In this document: positions 1-8,449 of the stretch, one piece after another | Layout: every line of letters begins with the position of its first letter | Numbering within the stretch: position 1 is the first letter of the stretch | Assembly: GCA_013824055.1 (NCBI GenBank) | Contig: PNNE01000099.1 | Span: forward strand, 1 to 15,219 | DNA: 15,219 nt | From: Rhodobacter sp. | GTDB lineage: Bacteria > Pseudomonadota > Alphaproteobacteria > Rhodobacterales > Rhodobacteraceae | Reading direction: 5' to 3' | Made by a program: the position numbers and the translations under genes | The notes under the pieces: generated by a model | The model's input: only the letters and a program-made list of their open reading frames with translations | Told to the model about the DNA's origin: nothing | Databases searched by the model: none

Positions 1-1
1 C

Positions 2-229
2 GTCGAGATCATCGACGACGGCCCCGGCATCCCGCCCGACATCGCCGCCAACATCTTCGAGCCCTTCGTCTCGGGCCGCGAGAACGGCACCGGCCTGGGT
101 CTGGCGCTTGTCTCCAAGATCATCACCGACCACGAGGGCTGGATCACTGTCGATTCCACCCCTGGCCGCACCGTTTTCCGCGTCTCGCTGCCAATGGCGC
201 CGCGCGAGAAGAAGAAGGAGTCCCGCTGA
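2..229 (+). CDS. ntrB: Nitrogen regulation sensor kinase NtrB, C-terminal end (partial)
   Basis: Only the last 75 residues are in the window; the gene begins upstream. The reading frame opens at base 2 and ends in TGA at 227-229. It shows the ATP-binding part of a histidine kinase: a G1 box (DDGPGIPP) near the left edge, an F-box-like stretch (IFEPFVSG), and a G2 box (ENGTGLGLAL). A short basic tail (REKKKESR) follows. NtrB phosphorylates and dephosphorylates NtrC according to nitrogen status relayed by PII protein; it is cytoplasmic. The assignment to NtrB rather than another kinase rests on the lysine/arginine-rich tail and on ntrC starting one base after the stop. The sensor domain and the phosphorylated histidine lie outside the window and cannot be checked. 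Confidence 0.85.
   Translation, partial: VEIIDDGPGIPPDIAANIFEPFVSGRENGTGLGLALVSKIITDHEGWITVDSTPGRTVFRVSLPMAPREKKKESR
215..220 (+). promoter_or_regulatory. Ribosome binding site of ntrC
   Basis: AAGGAG lies inside the end of ntrB, 10 bases before the ATG at 231. It decides the ntrC start: an open frame continues upstream to 108, but that part overlaps ntrB in another frame, has no NtrC homology, and only from 231 does the protein begin directly with a receiver domain. Confidence 0.7.
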
Positions 230-230
230 A

Positions 231-1595
231 ATGGATGGCACCGTCCTTGTCGCCGACGATGACCGCACGATTCGCACGGTCCTGACCCAGGCGCTGACGC
301 GCGCGGGCTGCAAGGTCCATGCGACCTCCAGCCTGATGACCCTGATGCGCTGGGTCGAGGAAGGGAAGGGCGACCTGGTGATCAGCGACGTGATCATGCC
401 CGATGGCAACGGGTTGGACGCGCTGCCCCGCATCTCGAAGATGCGCCCCGGCCTGCCGGTGATCGTGATCTCGGCGCAGAACACGATCATGACCGCGATC
501 CAGGCCGCCGAGGCGGAAGCCTTCGACTATCTGCCGAAGCCCTTCGACCTGCCCGACCTGATGAAGCGTTCGGCCAAGGCGCTGGACCAGAAGCGCCGGG
601 CGCCCAAGATCGTGGTGCCGGCGCGCGACGCGGGGGACGACCTGCCCCTGGTGGGCCGCACCCCCGCGATGCAGGCGCTGTACCGGCTTGTCGCCCGCGT
701 GATGAACACCGAGCTTGCCGTGCTGATCACCGGCGAATCCGGCACTGGCAAGTCGCTGATCGCCCGCGCGATCCATGACTTCTCCGACCGCCGGACGCTG
801 CCCTTTGTCGTCGCGCAGGCCGCCGACCTTGCGGGCGTCGACGGACCGGCGACGCTGCTGTCGAAAGCCCGCGGCGGCTCGATCGTGTTCGACGAGGTCG
901 CCGACTACGACGCCGACACCCAGGCCCGCGTGGTCCGGATGCTGGACATGCTGGGCGACAAGGCCCCCCGCGTGATGGCCACCAGCCAAAGCGACCTGAC
1001 CTCCAGGATGGATTCAGGCCAGTTCCGCCAGGACCTGTATTACCGCCTTGGCGGCGTGACGCTGCATGTGCCGTCCTTGCGTGAACGGGTCGAGGACATT
1101 CCGCTACTGGCCGAGCATTTCCTGACCAGGGGCGAGCGCGATCTTGGCACTGTCCGCCGCCTGTCGCAGGGCGCAAGCGACCTGGTGCGGGCCTATTCCT
1201 GGCCCGGCAACGTCCGCCAGCTGGAAAACACCATCCGCCGCCTGCTTGTCACCGCGTCCGAGACCGAAATCGCCCGGGCCGAGGTCGAGCAGGTCCTGGG
1301 CCAGCAGCCCAGCCCCGAACCGCTGGCCGGGGCGGGGGCGGGCGACAAGCTTTCCGCCTCGGTCGCGCGGCATCTGAAACGCTATTTCGATCTGCACGGC
1401 GGGCAACTGCCCCCCGCGGGGGTCTATCAGCGCATCCTGCGCGAAGTCGAGCTGCCGCTGATCGAGATCGCGCTCGACGCCACTGCCGGCAACCAGGCGA
1501 AATGCGCCGACCTTCTGGGGATCAACCGCAACACGCTGCGCAAGAAGATCACCGATCTCGACATCCGCGTGACCCGTCGCCGCAAGTTGATGTAG
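231..1595 (+). CDS. ntrC: Nitrogen regulation response regulator NtrC, GAFTGA-less type
   Basis: This 454-residue regulator activates nitrogen-assimilation genes after phosphorylation by NtrB. Residues 1-120 are a receiver domain with acidic pocket D9-D11, phospho-acceptor D53, S81 and K103. Residues about 140-370 are an AAA+ ATPase with Walker A GESGTGKS at 168-175, Walker B ending D221-E222, and the conserved SWPGNVRQL motif. Residues about 410-447 are a Fis-type helix-turn-helix. The stretch between the Walker motifs is roughly 18 residues shorter than in enteric NtrC, and the ELFGHEKGAFTGA segment that contacts sigma-54 is absent. Known biology: Rhodobacter capsulatus NtrC likewise lacks this loop and works with the housekeeping RNA polymerase. 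I infer the same here. The gene starts one base after the ntrB stop, so the two are surely co-transcribed. Confidence 0.94.
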   Translation: MDGTVLVADDDRTIRTVLTQALTRAGCKVHATSSLMTLMRWVEEGKGDLVISDVIMPDGNGLDALPRISKMRPGLPVIVISAQNTIMTAIQAAEAEAFDYLPKPFDLPDLMKRSAKALDQKRRAPKIVVPARDAGDDLPLVGRTPAMQALYRLVARVMNTELAVLITGESGTGKSLIARAIHDFSDRRTLPFVVAQAADLAGVDGPATLLSKARGGSIVFDEVADYDADTQARVVRMLDMLGDKAPRVMATSQSDLTSRMDSGQFRQDLYYRLGGVTLHVPSLRERVEDIPLLAEHFLTRGERDLGTVRRLSQGASDLVRAYSWPGNVRQLENTIRRLLVTASETEIARAEVEQVLGQQPSPEPLAGAGAGDKLSASVARHLKRYFDLHGGQLPPAGVYQRILREVELPLIEIALDATAGNQAKCADLLGINRNTLRKKITDLDIRVTRRRKLM

Positions 1596-1609
1596 CTCAG
1601 CCACATTGA

Positions 1610-4006
1610 ATGTGTCTTTCCGGTTTCACCCGGCGCCGCATCAAGATATGGTGGTCGGGGGGCAAGGACACCCCGGCTGACGTGCGGGACAGGGTGGATC
1701 GGGCAGTTCACAGGGATGTCTGGCTAAGGTTTTCCCGGCTGCGGCGGCAGCGGCGGGTGCAGACGGCCGTGACGTTGGGGCTGGTCTTTCTTGGCCCGGT
1801 CCTGGCGGTTGCGACCTTTCTCGCCCTGGGGTCGATCAATCAAAGCGCGGCCTCGCCGGTCCTGCGCCTGATCCTCCTTGCCGACCTGATCTATGTGCTG
1901 GTCATCGCGGCCCTGGTCCTGGCCCGCGTCGCGCGCCTCATCACCGACCGCCGGTCCAAATCCGCCGGCTCGCGGCTGCACATGCGGCTGTCGGGCGTCT
2001 TCATGCTGATCGCGCTGGTCCCCACGGTCCTTGTCGCCGTCTTCGCGGTGCTGTCGATCAACATCGGGCTTGAGGGCTGGTTCTCGGACCGGGTCCGGTC
2101 GGTCGTCGGATCGTCTCTCTCGGCCGCCCAGGCCTATGAAGCCGTGCAGCGCGACGACCTTGCCGCCGACGTGGTCACGCTGGCCGGCTACCTGAATGAC
2201 GCCAAGCGCCGCACCACCTTTCTGCGCGACGACCAGTTGCGCCCGCTGCTGTCCCAGGCCCAGCAGGTGATCCAGCGCGGCCTGAAGGAGGCCTACCTGG
2301 TCGACGGCACCGGGGCGTTGAAGACCCGGGGCGAACGCTCGTATCTCTTTGACTTCGAACCCCTGACCGAGGAACACCTGACACTTGCGCGGGAGGGCAA
2401 CACCGTCCTGATCCCCGACTGGTCCAACAACGAATTCCGCGCCCTGATCTTCCTTGAAGCCTACACCGACCGCTACCTCTATGTGACCCGCACGGTCGAC
2501 GGCTCGATCCTGACGCTTCTCGACGAGACGCAAGAGACGGTGCAGCTTTACAACCAGCTCGAATCCGAACGCGGGCGGCTTCTGTTCAACTTCGGCCTGA
2601 TCTACCTTGGCTTCGCGCTGATCCTGATCCTGGCGGCGATCTGGCTGGGCCTGTGGTTCGCCGAACGCCTGTCGCGCCCGGTGGGCCGGCTGGCGGGGGC
2701 GGCGGAGCGGGTCGGGGGCGGCGACCTGGACGTCCAGGTGGCGGAAGAGGACGGGGACGACGAGATCGCCTCGCTGGGCCGCCTTTTCAACCAGATGACC
2801 CGCCAGCTGAAGGGCCAGCGCGAGGCCCTGGTCGAAAGCCACGCCCAGACCGAAACCCGGCGGCGGCTCTTTGATTCCGTGCTGTCGAACGTGACCGCCG
2901 GGGTGATCGGCCTGGACAGCGACGGCAACATCGACTTCGTCAACCGCGCCGCCGAACGGCTTCTGGACTTTGCCGACGGCTCTGACCTGCCGCTTGCCGC
3001 CGCCGTCCCGGAATTCGCCCCGCTCTTCGACCGTCTGCGCGACGGCACCGGACTTGCCGTGCAGGAAGAGGTCCGCCTGACCCGACGCGGCAAGCTGGAA
3101 AGCCTGCTTGTCCGCATGTCGACCCGGCGCAGCGAAGCGGGCGATCTGGAAGGCTACGTGGTCGCCTTCGACGATGTGACCGACCTGGTCAGCGCGCAAC
3201 GCATGGCCGCCTGGGGCGACGTCGCCCGTCGCATCGCGCACGAGATCAAGAACCCGCTGACCCCGATCCAGCTTTCCGCCGAACGCATCAGGCGCAAGTT
3301 CGCAACCCAGGTCCGCGACCATGAGGATCTGGAGCAATACACCGACGTCATCATCCGCCAGACCAACGACCTGCGCCGGATCGTCGACGAATTCTCCAAG
3401 TTCGCCCGGATGCCCGAACCCGACCGCCGCGACTGCGACCTTGCGGCGCTTCTGAAGGGCGCGGTGCTGTTGCAAGAGAACGGCCAGCCGGGCGTCCGCT
3501 TCGTCAAGGACATCCCGCCGGGCGAACTGCACCTGGACCTCGACGCCACGATGATCGGTCAGGCCTTCACCAACCTGATCAAGAACGCCGGAGAAGCGAT
3601 TGAATCGCATCAGGAAAAGGCCAAACCCGCAAACTTCGTGCCCGAAATCCGCGTCTCTCTGCATGCCGACGACACCGAAGCCGTGATCCGCATCATGGAC
3701 AACGGCACCGGCCTGCCCCCCGACCGCGCCCGCCTGTTCGAGCCCTACGTCACCACCCGCGAAAAGGGCACCGGCCTGGGCCTGCCCATCGTCAAGAAGA
3801 TCATCGAGGAACACGGCGGCACCCTTGCCCTGCTTGACGCGCCGCTGTTCGACGGCAACGACCACTCCGGCGCGATGGCCGAGATCCGGCTGCCGCGTGC
3901 CCTGCGCAAGCGGTCCCGCACGCATGTCCCCCTGGGCGCCGCGCCCGCCGGAAGATCTTCCGACACGCCTCAAGACACGCCTCACGACAAGGAAGCCCAC
4001 GCATGA
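1610..4006 (+). CDS. ntrY: Membrane nitrogen/redox sensor kinase NtrY
   Basis: This is a 798-residue inner-membrane histidine kinase, the partner of NtrX. Three hydrophobic segments lie near residues 54-75, 85-107 and 128-150. A roughly 170-residue extracytoplasmic region follows, then a fourth segment near 325-350. Next come a HAMP linker (about 350-405), a PAS domain (about 417-520), an H-box with H544 (IAHEIKNPLTP), and a HATPase domain with N-box N655, G1 D697 (DNGTG) and G2 GTGLGL at 720-725. Family roles include nitrogen metabolism, redox response and envelope control in different alphaproteobacteria; the signal is not evident from sequence. The ATG at 1610 is 14 bases after ntrC but has no clear ribosome site. 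A GTG at 1682 would also keep every domain, so the first 24 residues are uncertain. The 3' end overlaps ntrX by four bases. Confidence 0.94.
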   Translation: MCLSGFTRRRIKIWWSGGKDTPADVRDRVDRAVHRDVWLRFSRLRRQRRVQTAVTLGLVFLGPVLAVATFLALGSINQSAASPVLRLILLADLIYVLVIAALVLARVARLITDRRSKSAGSRLHMRLSGVFMLIALVPTVLVAVFAVLSINIGLEGWFSDRVRSVVGSSLSAAQAYEAVQRDDLAADVVTLAGYLNDAKRRTTFLRDDQLRPLLSQAQQVIQRGLKEAYLVDGTGALKTRGERSYLFDFEPLTEEHLTLAREGNTVLIPDWSNNEFRALIFLEAYTDRYLYVTRTVDGSILTLLDETQETVQLYNQLESERGRLLFNFGLIYLGFALILILAAIWLGLWFAERLSRPVGRLAGAAERVGGGDLDVQVAEEDGDDEIASLGRLFNQMTRQLKGQREALVESHAQTETRRRLFDSVLSNVTAGVIGLDSDGNIDFVNRAAERLLDFADGSDLPLAAAVPEFAPLFDRLRDGTGLAVQEEVRLTRRGKLESLLVRMSTRRSEAGDLEGYVVAFDDVTDLVSAQRMAAWGDVARRIAHEIKNPLTPIQLSAERIRRKFATQVRDHEDLEQYTDVIIRQTNDLRRIVDEFSKFARMPEPDRRDCDLAALLKGAVLLQENGQPGVRFVKDIPPGELHLDLDATMIGQAFTNLIKNAGEAIESHQEKAKPANFVPEIRVSLHADDTEAVIRIMDNGTGLPPDRARLFEPYVTTREKGTGLGLPIVKKIIEEHGGTLALLDAPLFDGNDHSGAMAEIRLPRALRKRSRTHVPLGAAPAGRSSDTPQDTPHDKEAHA

Positions 4007-5394
4007 GCATTCTCATCGTCGACGATGAACAGGACATCCGCGAACTGATCGGCGACATCCTGCGGGACGAGGGCTATCAGACCCGCCTCGCCGCCAATTC
4101 GGACGACTGCCTGGCCGAGATCAACGCCGACCCGCCCGCGCTGATGATCCTGGACATCTGGCTCAAGGACAGCCGGATGGACGGAATCGACATCCTGAAG
4201 ACCGTCAAGCGCGACAATCCCGACATTCCGGTGGTGATCATCTCGGGTCACGGCAACATCGAGATCGCCGTGGCCGCGATCAAGCAGGGCGCCTATGACT
4301 TCATCGAAAAGCCCTTCAACATCGACCAGCTGATGGTCGTCGTCGCCCGCGCGATGGAAACCGCGCGCCTGCGCCGCGAAAACCAGGACCTGCGCCGCCG
4401 CGACGTGACCTCGGCCGAGATGGTCGGCTCCTCGCTGGCCTTCAAGACGCTGAAGGCGAACCTCGACAAGGTGACCAAGTCCAACGCCCGCGTGATGCTG
4501 ACGGGCGAGCCGGGGACCGGCAAGGAAATGGCCGCGCGCTACATCCACATGCACTCGAACCGGGCCAGCGCCCCCTTCATCACCGTCTCCTCCGCCTCGA
4601 TCGAGCCCGAGCGGATGGAAGAGGTCCTGTTTGGCCGCGAGACCGCGGACCGCGGCGTCGAACCCGGCCTGCTGGAGCAGGCCCACGGCGGGATCGTCTA
4701 CTTCGACGAGGTTGCCGACATGCCGCTTGGCACCCAGTCGAAGATCCTGCGGGTGCTGACCGAACAGCAGTTCACCCGCGCGGGCGGCACCGACAAGGTC
4801 CGCGTCGACCTGCGCGTCATCTCCTCCACCTGCCGCGACCTGCGGACCGAGATCGGCAGCGGCCGCTTCCGGCAAGAGCTTTACGACCGGCTGAACGTCG
4901 TGCCCATCGCCGTCCCCTCGCTGTCCGCCCGGCGCGAGGACGTGCCAGAGCTGACCCGGCATTTCATCGACTGGTTCCACAGGACCCAGGGTCTGCCGAA
5001 CCGCAGCCTGTCCGAAGAAGCCAACACCGTCTTGCAGACGCTGCCCTGGCCCGGCAACATCCGCCAGCTGCGCAACGTGATCGAGCGGATCCTGATCCTT
5101 GGCGATGGCACCGGCCCGATCGAGGCGGCCGAGATCCCCGGCAACGAGCCCAAGGCCGAGGCGGAAAGCGCGCTTTCGCTGTCGGGCACCATTGCGACAC
5201 TGCCACTGCGCGAGGCGCGCGAGCTGTTCGAGCGCGAATACCTGCTGACCCAGATCAACCGCTTCGGTGGCAATATCAGCCGCACGGCCAGCTTTGTCGG
5301 GATGGAGCGTTCGGCGCTGCACCGCAAGCTCAAGTCGCTGGGGGTCGTCGGCGCCACGCGCGGGGGCAGGGGGTTCTCCGACTTCGAGGAGTAG
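4003..5394 (+). CDS. ntrX: Response regulator NtrX, degenerate GAFTGA loop
   Basis: This is a 463-residue cytoplasmic DNA-binding regulator, the target of NtrY. The receiver domain (1-120) has D7-D8, phospho-acceptor D51, S80 and K104. The AAA+ domain has Walker A GEPGTGKE at 168-175, Walker B ending D235-E236, and the WPGNIRQL motif. A Fis-type helix-turn-helix lies at about 420-455. The sigma-54 contact loop is degenerate: after VLFGRE (208-213) the sequence reads TADRGVEPG where GAFTGA is expected. Activation through sigma-54 is therefore unlikely; members of this family without the loop have been linked to ordinary promoters or repression. ATG at 4003 overlaps the ntrY stop (ATGA), with AAGGAAG at 3989-3995 as ribosome site, so translation is coupled to NtrY. 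The gene is followed by a palindrome and then trkA. Confidence 0.94.
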   Translation: MSILIVDDEQDIRELIGDILRDEGYQTRLAANSDDCLAEINADPPALMILDIWLKDSRMDGIDILKTVKRDNPDIPVVIISGHGNIEIAVAAIKQGAYDFIEKPFNIDQLMVVVARAMETARLRRENQDLRRRDVTSAEMVGSSLAFKTLKANLDKVTKSNARVMLTGEPGTGKEMAARYIHMHSNRASAPFITVSSASIEPERMEEVLFGRETADRGVEPGLLEQAHGGIVYFDEVADMPLGTQSKILRVLTEQQFTRAGGTDKVRVDLRVISSTCRDLRTEIGSGRFRQELYDRLNVVPIAVPSLSARREDVPELTRHFIDWFHRTQGLPNRSLSEEANTVLQTLPWPGNIRQLRNVIERILILGDGTGPIEAAEIPGNEPKAEAESALSLSGTIATLPLREARELFEREYLLTQINRFGGNISRTASFVGMERSALHRKLKSLGVVGATRGGRGFSDFEE

Positions 5395-5409
5395 GGTCCA
5401 GGTCCCCCT

Positions 5410-5462
5410 CACCCTGACCTCGCCCCGCGGGCGAGGGGAAACCGCGGGGCGAGGTCAGGGTG
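5410..5462. repeat. 21-bp perfect inverted repeat with a nested alternative hairpin
   Basis: Bases 5410-5430 are exactly complementary to 5442-5462, with an 11-base loop at 5431-5441. A second, mutually exclusive hairpin uses 5418-5425 (CCTCGCCC) and 5429-5436 (GGGCGAGG) with a three-base loop. It starts 16 bases after the ntrX stop and lies before trkA. No run of T follows either arm, so it is not a textbook intrinsic terminator. The C-rich CCCTGACCTCGCCCC arm resembles dispersed palindromic repeats common in proteobacterial intergenic regions. It may be a REP-like element that stabilises the ntr mRNA end or weakens read-through into trkAH. Confidence 0.75.
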
Positions 5463-5470
5463 CCGCAACA

Positions 5471-5499
5471 TTGACCCTTCCGCTCTGATCTGACATGCA
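5471..5499 (+). promoter_or_regulatory. Possible trkA promoter
   Basis: TTGACC at 5471-5476 matches the -35 consensus at five of six bases. CATGCA sits 17 bases downstream at 5494-5499 as a poor -10 that lacks the final T. Weak -10 elements without that T are common in Rhodobacter promoters. It sits just after the palindrome and 29 bases before the trkA ATG, a sensible place for independent trkAH transcription. This is inference from sequence only. Confidence 0.28.
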
Positions 5500-5528
5500 G
5501 TCCCGGACGACGGATCGCGGGGAATCTG

Positions 5529-6905
5529 ATGAAGGTGATCATCTGCGGCGCGGGTCAGGTCGGCTGGCAGATCGCCCGCCACCTCTCTGGCGAAAAGAAC
5601 GACGTCACGCTTGTCGACACGAATGCCGATCTGGTGCGCCGCGCCACGGACACGCTGGATGTCCAGGGCGTCGTGGGCTTTGCCAGCCACCCCGATGTCC
5701 TGGCCAAGGCCGGGGCGCGGGATGCCGACATGCTGATCGCGGCGACCCATTCGGACGAGGTGAACATGGTCACCTGCCAGGTCGCGCATGTCGTGTTCAA
5801 CGTCACCCGCAAGATCGCCCGCATCCGGGCGCAGAACTACCTTGATCCGCTTTACGGCACCCTGACGAACCAGGAAGGCCTGGCCATCGACGTGGTGATC
5901 ACGCCCGAACGCGAGGTGGCAGAGGCCGCGCTGCAACGTCTGGCAGCACCTGCGACCTTCGACACCGAAAGCTTCATGAACGGGCGCGCCCAGCTGCTGG
6001 GCATCCAGCTGACCGAGGAGTGCCCGGTCCTGAACACGCCGCTGCGCCAGCTGAACGAGCTGTTCTCGACCCTTCGCGCCATCGTCGTCGGTATCCGCCG
6101 CGAGGGCCGGCTTTTCGCCCCCGATCCCGGCGACCAGCTTTATGCCGCGGACCAGATCTACGTGCTCACCCATTTCGAGGACGTGAACCGCGCCCTGGAA
6201 ATCTTTGGCAAGAAAACGAAAAAGCAGGAACGCGTGGTCATCGTCGGTGGCGGCAACGTGGGCCTTGCCGTCGCCCGCGCCCTGGAGGCCCGGACCGACC
6301 GCATCCGCGCCAAGATCATCGAGAAGGACCGCGCCACCGCCGAAGCCGCCGCCGACGCGCTGGAGCGCACGATCGTCCTGAACGGCGACGGGATGGACAT
6401 CGACCTGCTGATGGAAGCCGCGATCGACCGGGCCGACGCGATCCTGGCCGTGACCGACGACGACAAGACCAACCTCCTTGTCGCCGTGCGCGCCAAGCAG
6501 GCGGGCTGCCAGATGACCATCGCGCTGGTCAACGACCCGACGCTGGCGCCGCTGATGGCGCCGCTGGACATCGATGCCTACATCAACCCGCGCGCCACCA
6601 CCGTCTCGTCGATCCTGCGCCACATCCGCCACGGCAGGGTGCGCGCGGTCTACTCGATCGGCGACGCCGAGGCCGAGATGATCGAGGCGCAGGTCCTGTC
6701 CACCTCGCCGCTGGCCGGTCGCCTGGTCCGCGACATCGAGTTTCCCGAAGGCGTTCTGGTCGGCGCGGTGATGAAGGGCGACAAGGTGCTGAAGCCCACG
6801 GGCGACCTTCGGATCGAGACGGGCGACGTGATCGCGCTCTTTGCAATGGCCAAGGACGTGCCCGAGGTCGAGCGCCTCCTGCAAGTCTCCATCGACTTCT
6901 TCTGA
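5529..6905 (+). CDS. trkA: Trk potassium uptake regulator TrkA
   Basis: This is a 458-residue peripheral membrane protein that binds nucleotides and gates the TrkH potassium channel; the length equals that of E. coli TrkA. It contains two tandem RCK units. The first has the Rossmann motif GAGQVG at 7-12 with the acidic residue D30 (LVDTN) at the end of the second strand, followed by a TrkA-C domain. The second begins at about residue 236 with GGGNVG at 240-245 and an acidic IIEKD segment, and again ends in a TrkA-C domain (about 370-455). The ATG at 5529 follows a GCGGGGA ribosome-site-like stretch. The 3' end overlaps trkH as TGATG, which implies a two-gene unit with coupled translation. Whether transcription also reads through from ntrX is open. 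Confidence 0.95.
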   Translation: MKVIICGAGQVGWQIARHLSGEKNDVTLVDTNADLVRRATDTLDVQGVVGFASHPDVLAKAGARDADMLIAATHSDEVNMVTCQVAHVVFNVTRKIARIRAQNYLDPLYGTLTNQEGLAIDVVITPEREVAEAALQRLAAPATFDTESFMNGRAQLLGIQLTEECPVLNTPLRQLNELFSTLRAIVVGIRREGRLFAPDPGDQLYAADQIYVLTHFEDVNRALEIFGKKTKKQERVVIVGGGNVGLAVARALEARTDRIRAKIIEKDRATAEAAADALERTIVLNGDGMDIDLLMEAAIDRADAILAVTDDDKTNLLVAVRAKQAGCQMTIALVNDPTLAPLMAPLDIDAYINPRATTVSSILRHIRHGRVRAVYSIGDAEAEMIEAQVLSTSPLAGRLVRDIEFPEGVLVGAVMKGDKVLKPTGDLRIETGDVIALFAMAKDVPEVERLLQVSIDFF

Positions 6906-8416
6906 TGCTGGCGCGGCTGGCAGAATTGCCGCTTCTGGTGGTGCTCCTTGGTCTTTCGGGGGTGATCGCGCTGGTGCCGGCGATCTATGCCCTTGGGGTG
7001 GACGACCACGAACACGCCCGCGACTTTCTCTATTCCGCCCTGATCCTGCTGATCCTCACGGCGATGCTTGGCATCGCCACCGCCGCTTATCTGCCCCGCG
7101 ACCCTGCGCGCAGCCACCTGGCGGCACTGGTCCTGGCCTATGCCTTCCTGCCCTTCGCCCTGGCGTTGCCGCTGATGGAGGCCTTGCCCGACACCTCGCT
7201 GGTGAATGCCTGGTTCGAGATGGTCTCGGCCTTCACCACCACCGGCGCCACGGTCTACCCGCCGGACCGGCTGGCCGAGGCGGTGCACCTCTGGCGCGCG
7301 ACGGTGGGCTGGTTCGGCGGCTTTCTCATCATCCTGGCGGCCTATGCGATCCTTGCGCCGCTGAACCTTGGCGGGACCGAGGTCTCGTCGGGGCGCGTCC
7401 CCGGCCGCGGGGCCGTGGGGACCGCCCAGGTCGCCCGCACCGCCGACCCCGCCATCCGGCTGACCCGCTTCGCGCTGATGCTCTTCCCGGCCTACGGCTC
7501 GATCACCTTGCTGCTGTGGTGCGGCCTTCTGCTGCTTGGCGAAAACGGGATCTCTGCCCTGATCCACGCGATGGGCACGCTGTCCACCTCCGGCATCACC
7601 GGCAGCATCGCCTTCCAGGACGCAAGCTCCAGCGCGGCCGGAGAGCTTCTGATCTTCCTCTGCTTCGTCTTCGCCATCACCCGCCGCGCGCTTCCCGGCG
7701 TCCGGCTGGCCGAGAACCGTCGCCCGCTGCTGCAGGACCCCGAACTGCGCCTGGCCGCACTTCTGGTCCTGACCGTGACGCTGGTCCTCTTCCTGCGCCA
7801 CTGGTTCATCGCGACCGACACCGCTGACGACGCCGCCAAAGTCCTGCCCTCGTTCTGGGGCATCCTCTTCACCGCCACCTCGTTCCTGACCACGACCGGC
7901 TACGTCTCCTCGCACTGGCAGACCGCCGCCGACTGGTCGGGCATCGGCACCCCCGGCCTTGTGCTGCTTGGCCTGGCCATCATGGGCGGGGGCACCGCCA
8001 CGGCGGCCGGCGGCGTCAAGCTGCTCCGCGTCTACGCGCTGCTGCGCCACGGCGAGCGCGAGCTGGAGCGGATCATCCATCCCAGCTCCATCGGTCACGG
8101 CGGACCCGAGGCCCGCCGCCTGCGCCAGGAAGGCGCGCAGTTCGCCTGGGTCTTCTTCATGCTTTTCGCCTCCTCGATCGCCGTGGTCGCCGCCCTGCTG
8201 CTGCTGGCCGGGGTGGGTTTCGAGCAGACGATGGTCCTTGCCATCGCCGCCTTGACCACGACCGGCCAGCTGGCCGAGCTTGGCGCGGCCCAGCCCATCG
8301 CCTACCAGGACCTCTCGGATCCGGTGAAGATCATCCTCGGGGTGGCGATGGTCGTCGGCCGGCTCGAGACGCTGGCGCTTCTTGCCCTGATCCTGCCCAG
8401 CCGCGGCCGCCGCTAG
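6905..8416 (+). CDS. trkH: Trk potassium channel subunit TrkH
   Basis: This is a 503-residue inner-membrane potassium channel-like transporter that works with TrkA. It has the four-repeat fold of the Trk/Ktr family: all four selectivity-filter glycines are visible, in TTTGAT (G114), STSGIT (G230), TTTGYV (G332) and TTTGQL (G454). Hydrophobic segments fill most of the rest. A GGGTATAAGGVKLLR stretch precedes a basic cytoplasmic loop, as in TrkH, where residues of this region line the intramembrane gate. The start at 6905 is chosen because the frame upstream (open to 6020) lies over trkA in another frame, while MLARLAELPLLVVLL gives a normal first membrane helix and a TGATG overlap with trkA. 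No clear ribosome site is seen, consistent with translational coupling. The stop TAG is followed by the hfq leader. Confidence 0.95.
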   Translation: MLARLAELPLLVVLLGLSGVIALVPAIYALGVDDHEHARDFLYSALILLILTAMLGIATAAYLPRDPARSHLAALVLAYAFLPFALALPLMEALPDTSLVNAWFEMVSAFTTTGATVYPPDRLAEAVHLWRATVGWFGGFLIILAAYAILAPLNLGGTEVSSGRVPGRGAVGTAQVARTADPAIRLTRFALMLFPAYGSITLLLWCGLLLLGENGISALIHAMGTLSTSGITGSIAFQDASSSAAGELLIFLCFVFAITRRALPGVRLAENRRPLLQDPELRLAALLVLTVTLVLFLRHWFIATDTADDAAKVLPSFWGILFTATSFLTTTGYVSSHWQTAADWSGIGTPGLVLLGLAIMGGGTATAAGGVKLLRVYALLRHGERELERIIHPSSIGHGGPEARRLRQEGAQFAWVFFMLFASSIAVVAALLLLAGVGFEQTMVLAIAALTTTGQLAELGAAQPIAYQDLSDPVKIILGVAMVVGRLETLALLALILPSRGRR

Positions 8417-8449
8417 GTCCCGGCCAGCTAACAGCCTGATTTTTTGCGC

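Noticed and set aside
1724..4000. 758-residue open frame on the minus strand opposite ntrY
   Set aside because: It is an antisense shadow of ntrY caused by strong G/C third-position bias; composition is rich in G, Q, R, D and H without domains, and ntrY has clear kinase motifs.
3982..5412. 476-residue minus-strand frame opposite ntrX
   Set aside because: Same kind of shadow; no recognisable motif, while ntrX is unmistakable.
5495..5845. 116-residue plus-strand frame starting upstream of trkA
   Set aside because: Overlaps trkA in another frame, arginine-rich and without features.
5409..6884. 491-residue minus-strand frame opposite trkA
   Set aside because: Antisense shadow of trkA with low-complexity composition.
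6020..6904. Long N-terminal extension of trkH overlapping trkA
   Set aside because: The extension is arginine/proline-rich nonsense read in a second frame of trkA; TrkH begins normally at 6905.
8417..8445. Intrinsic terminator after trkH
   Set aside because: There is a six-T run at 8440-8445, but no convincing stem precedes it; only weak GGC/GCC pairings are possible.
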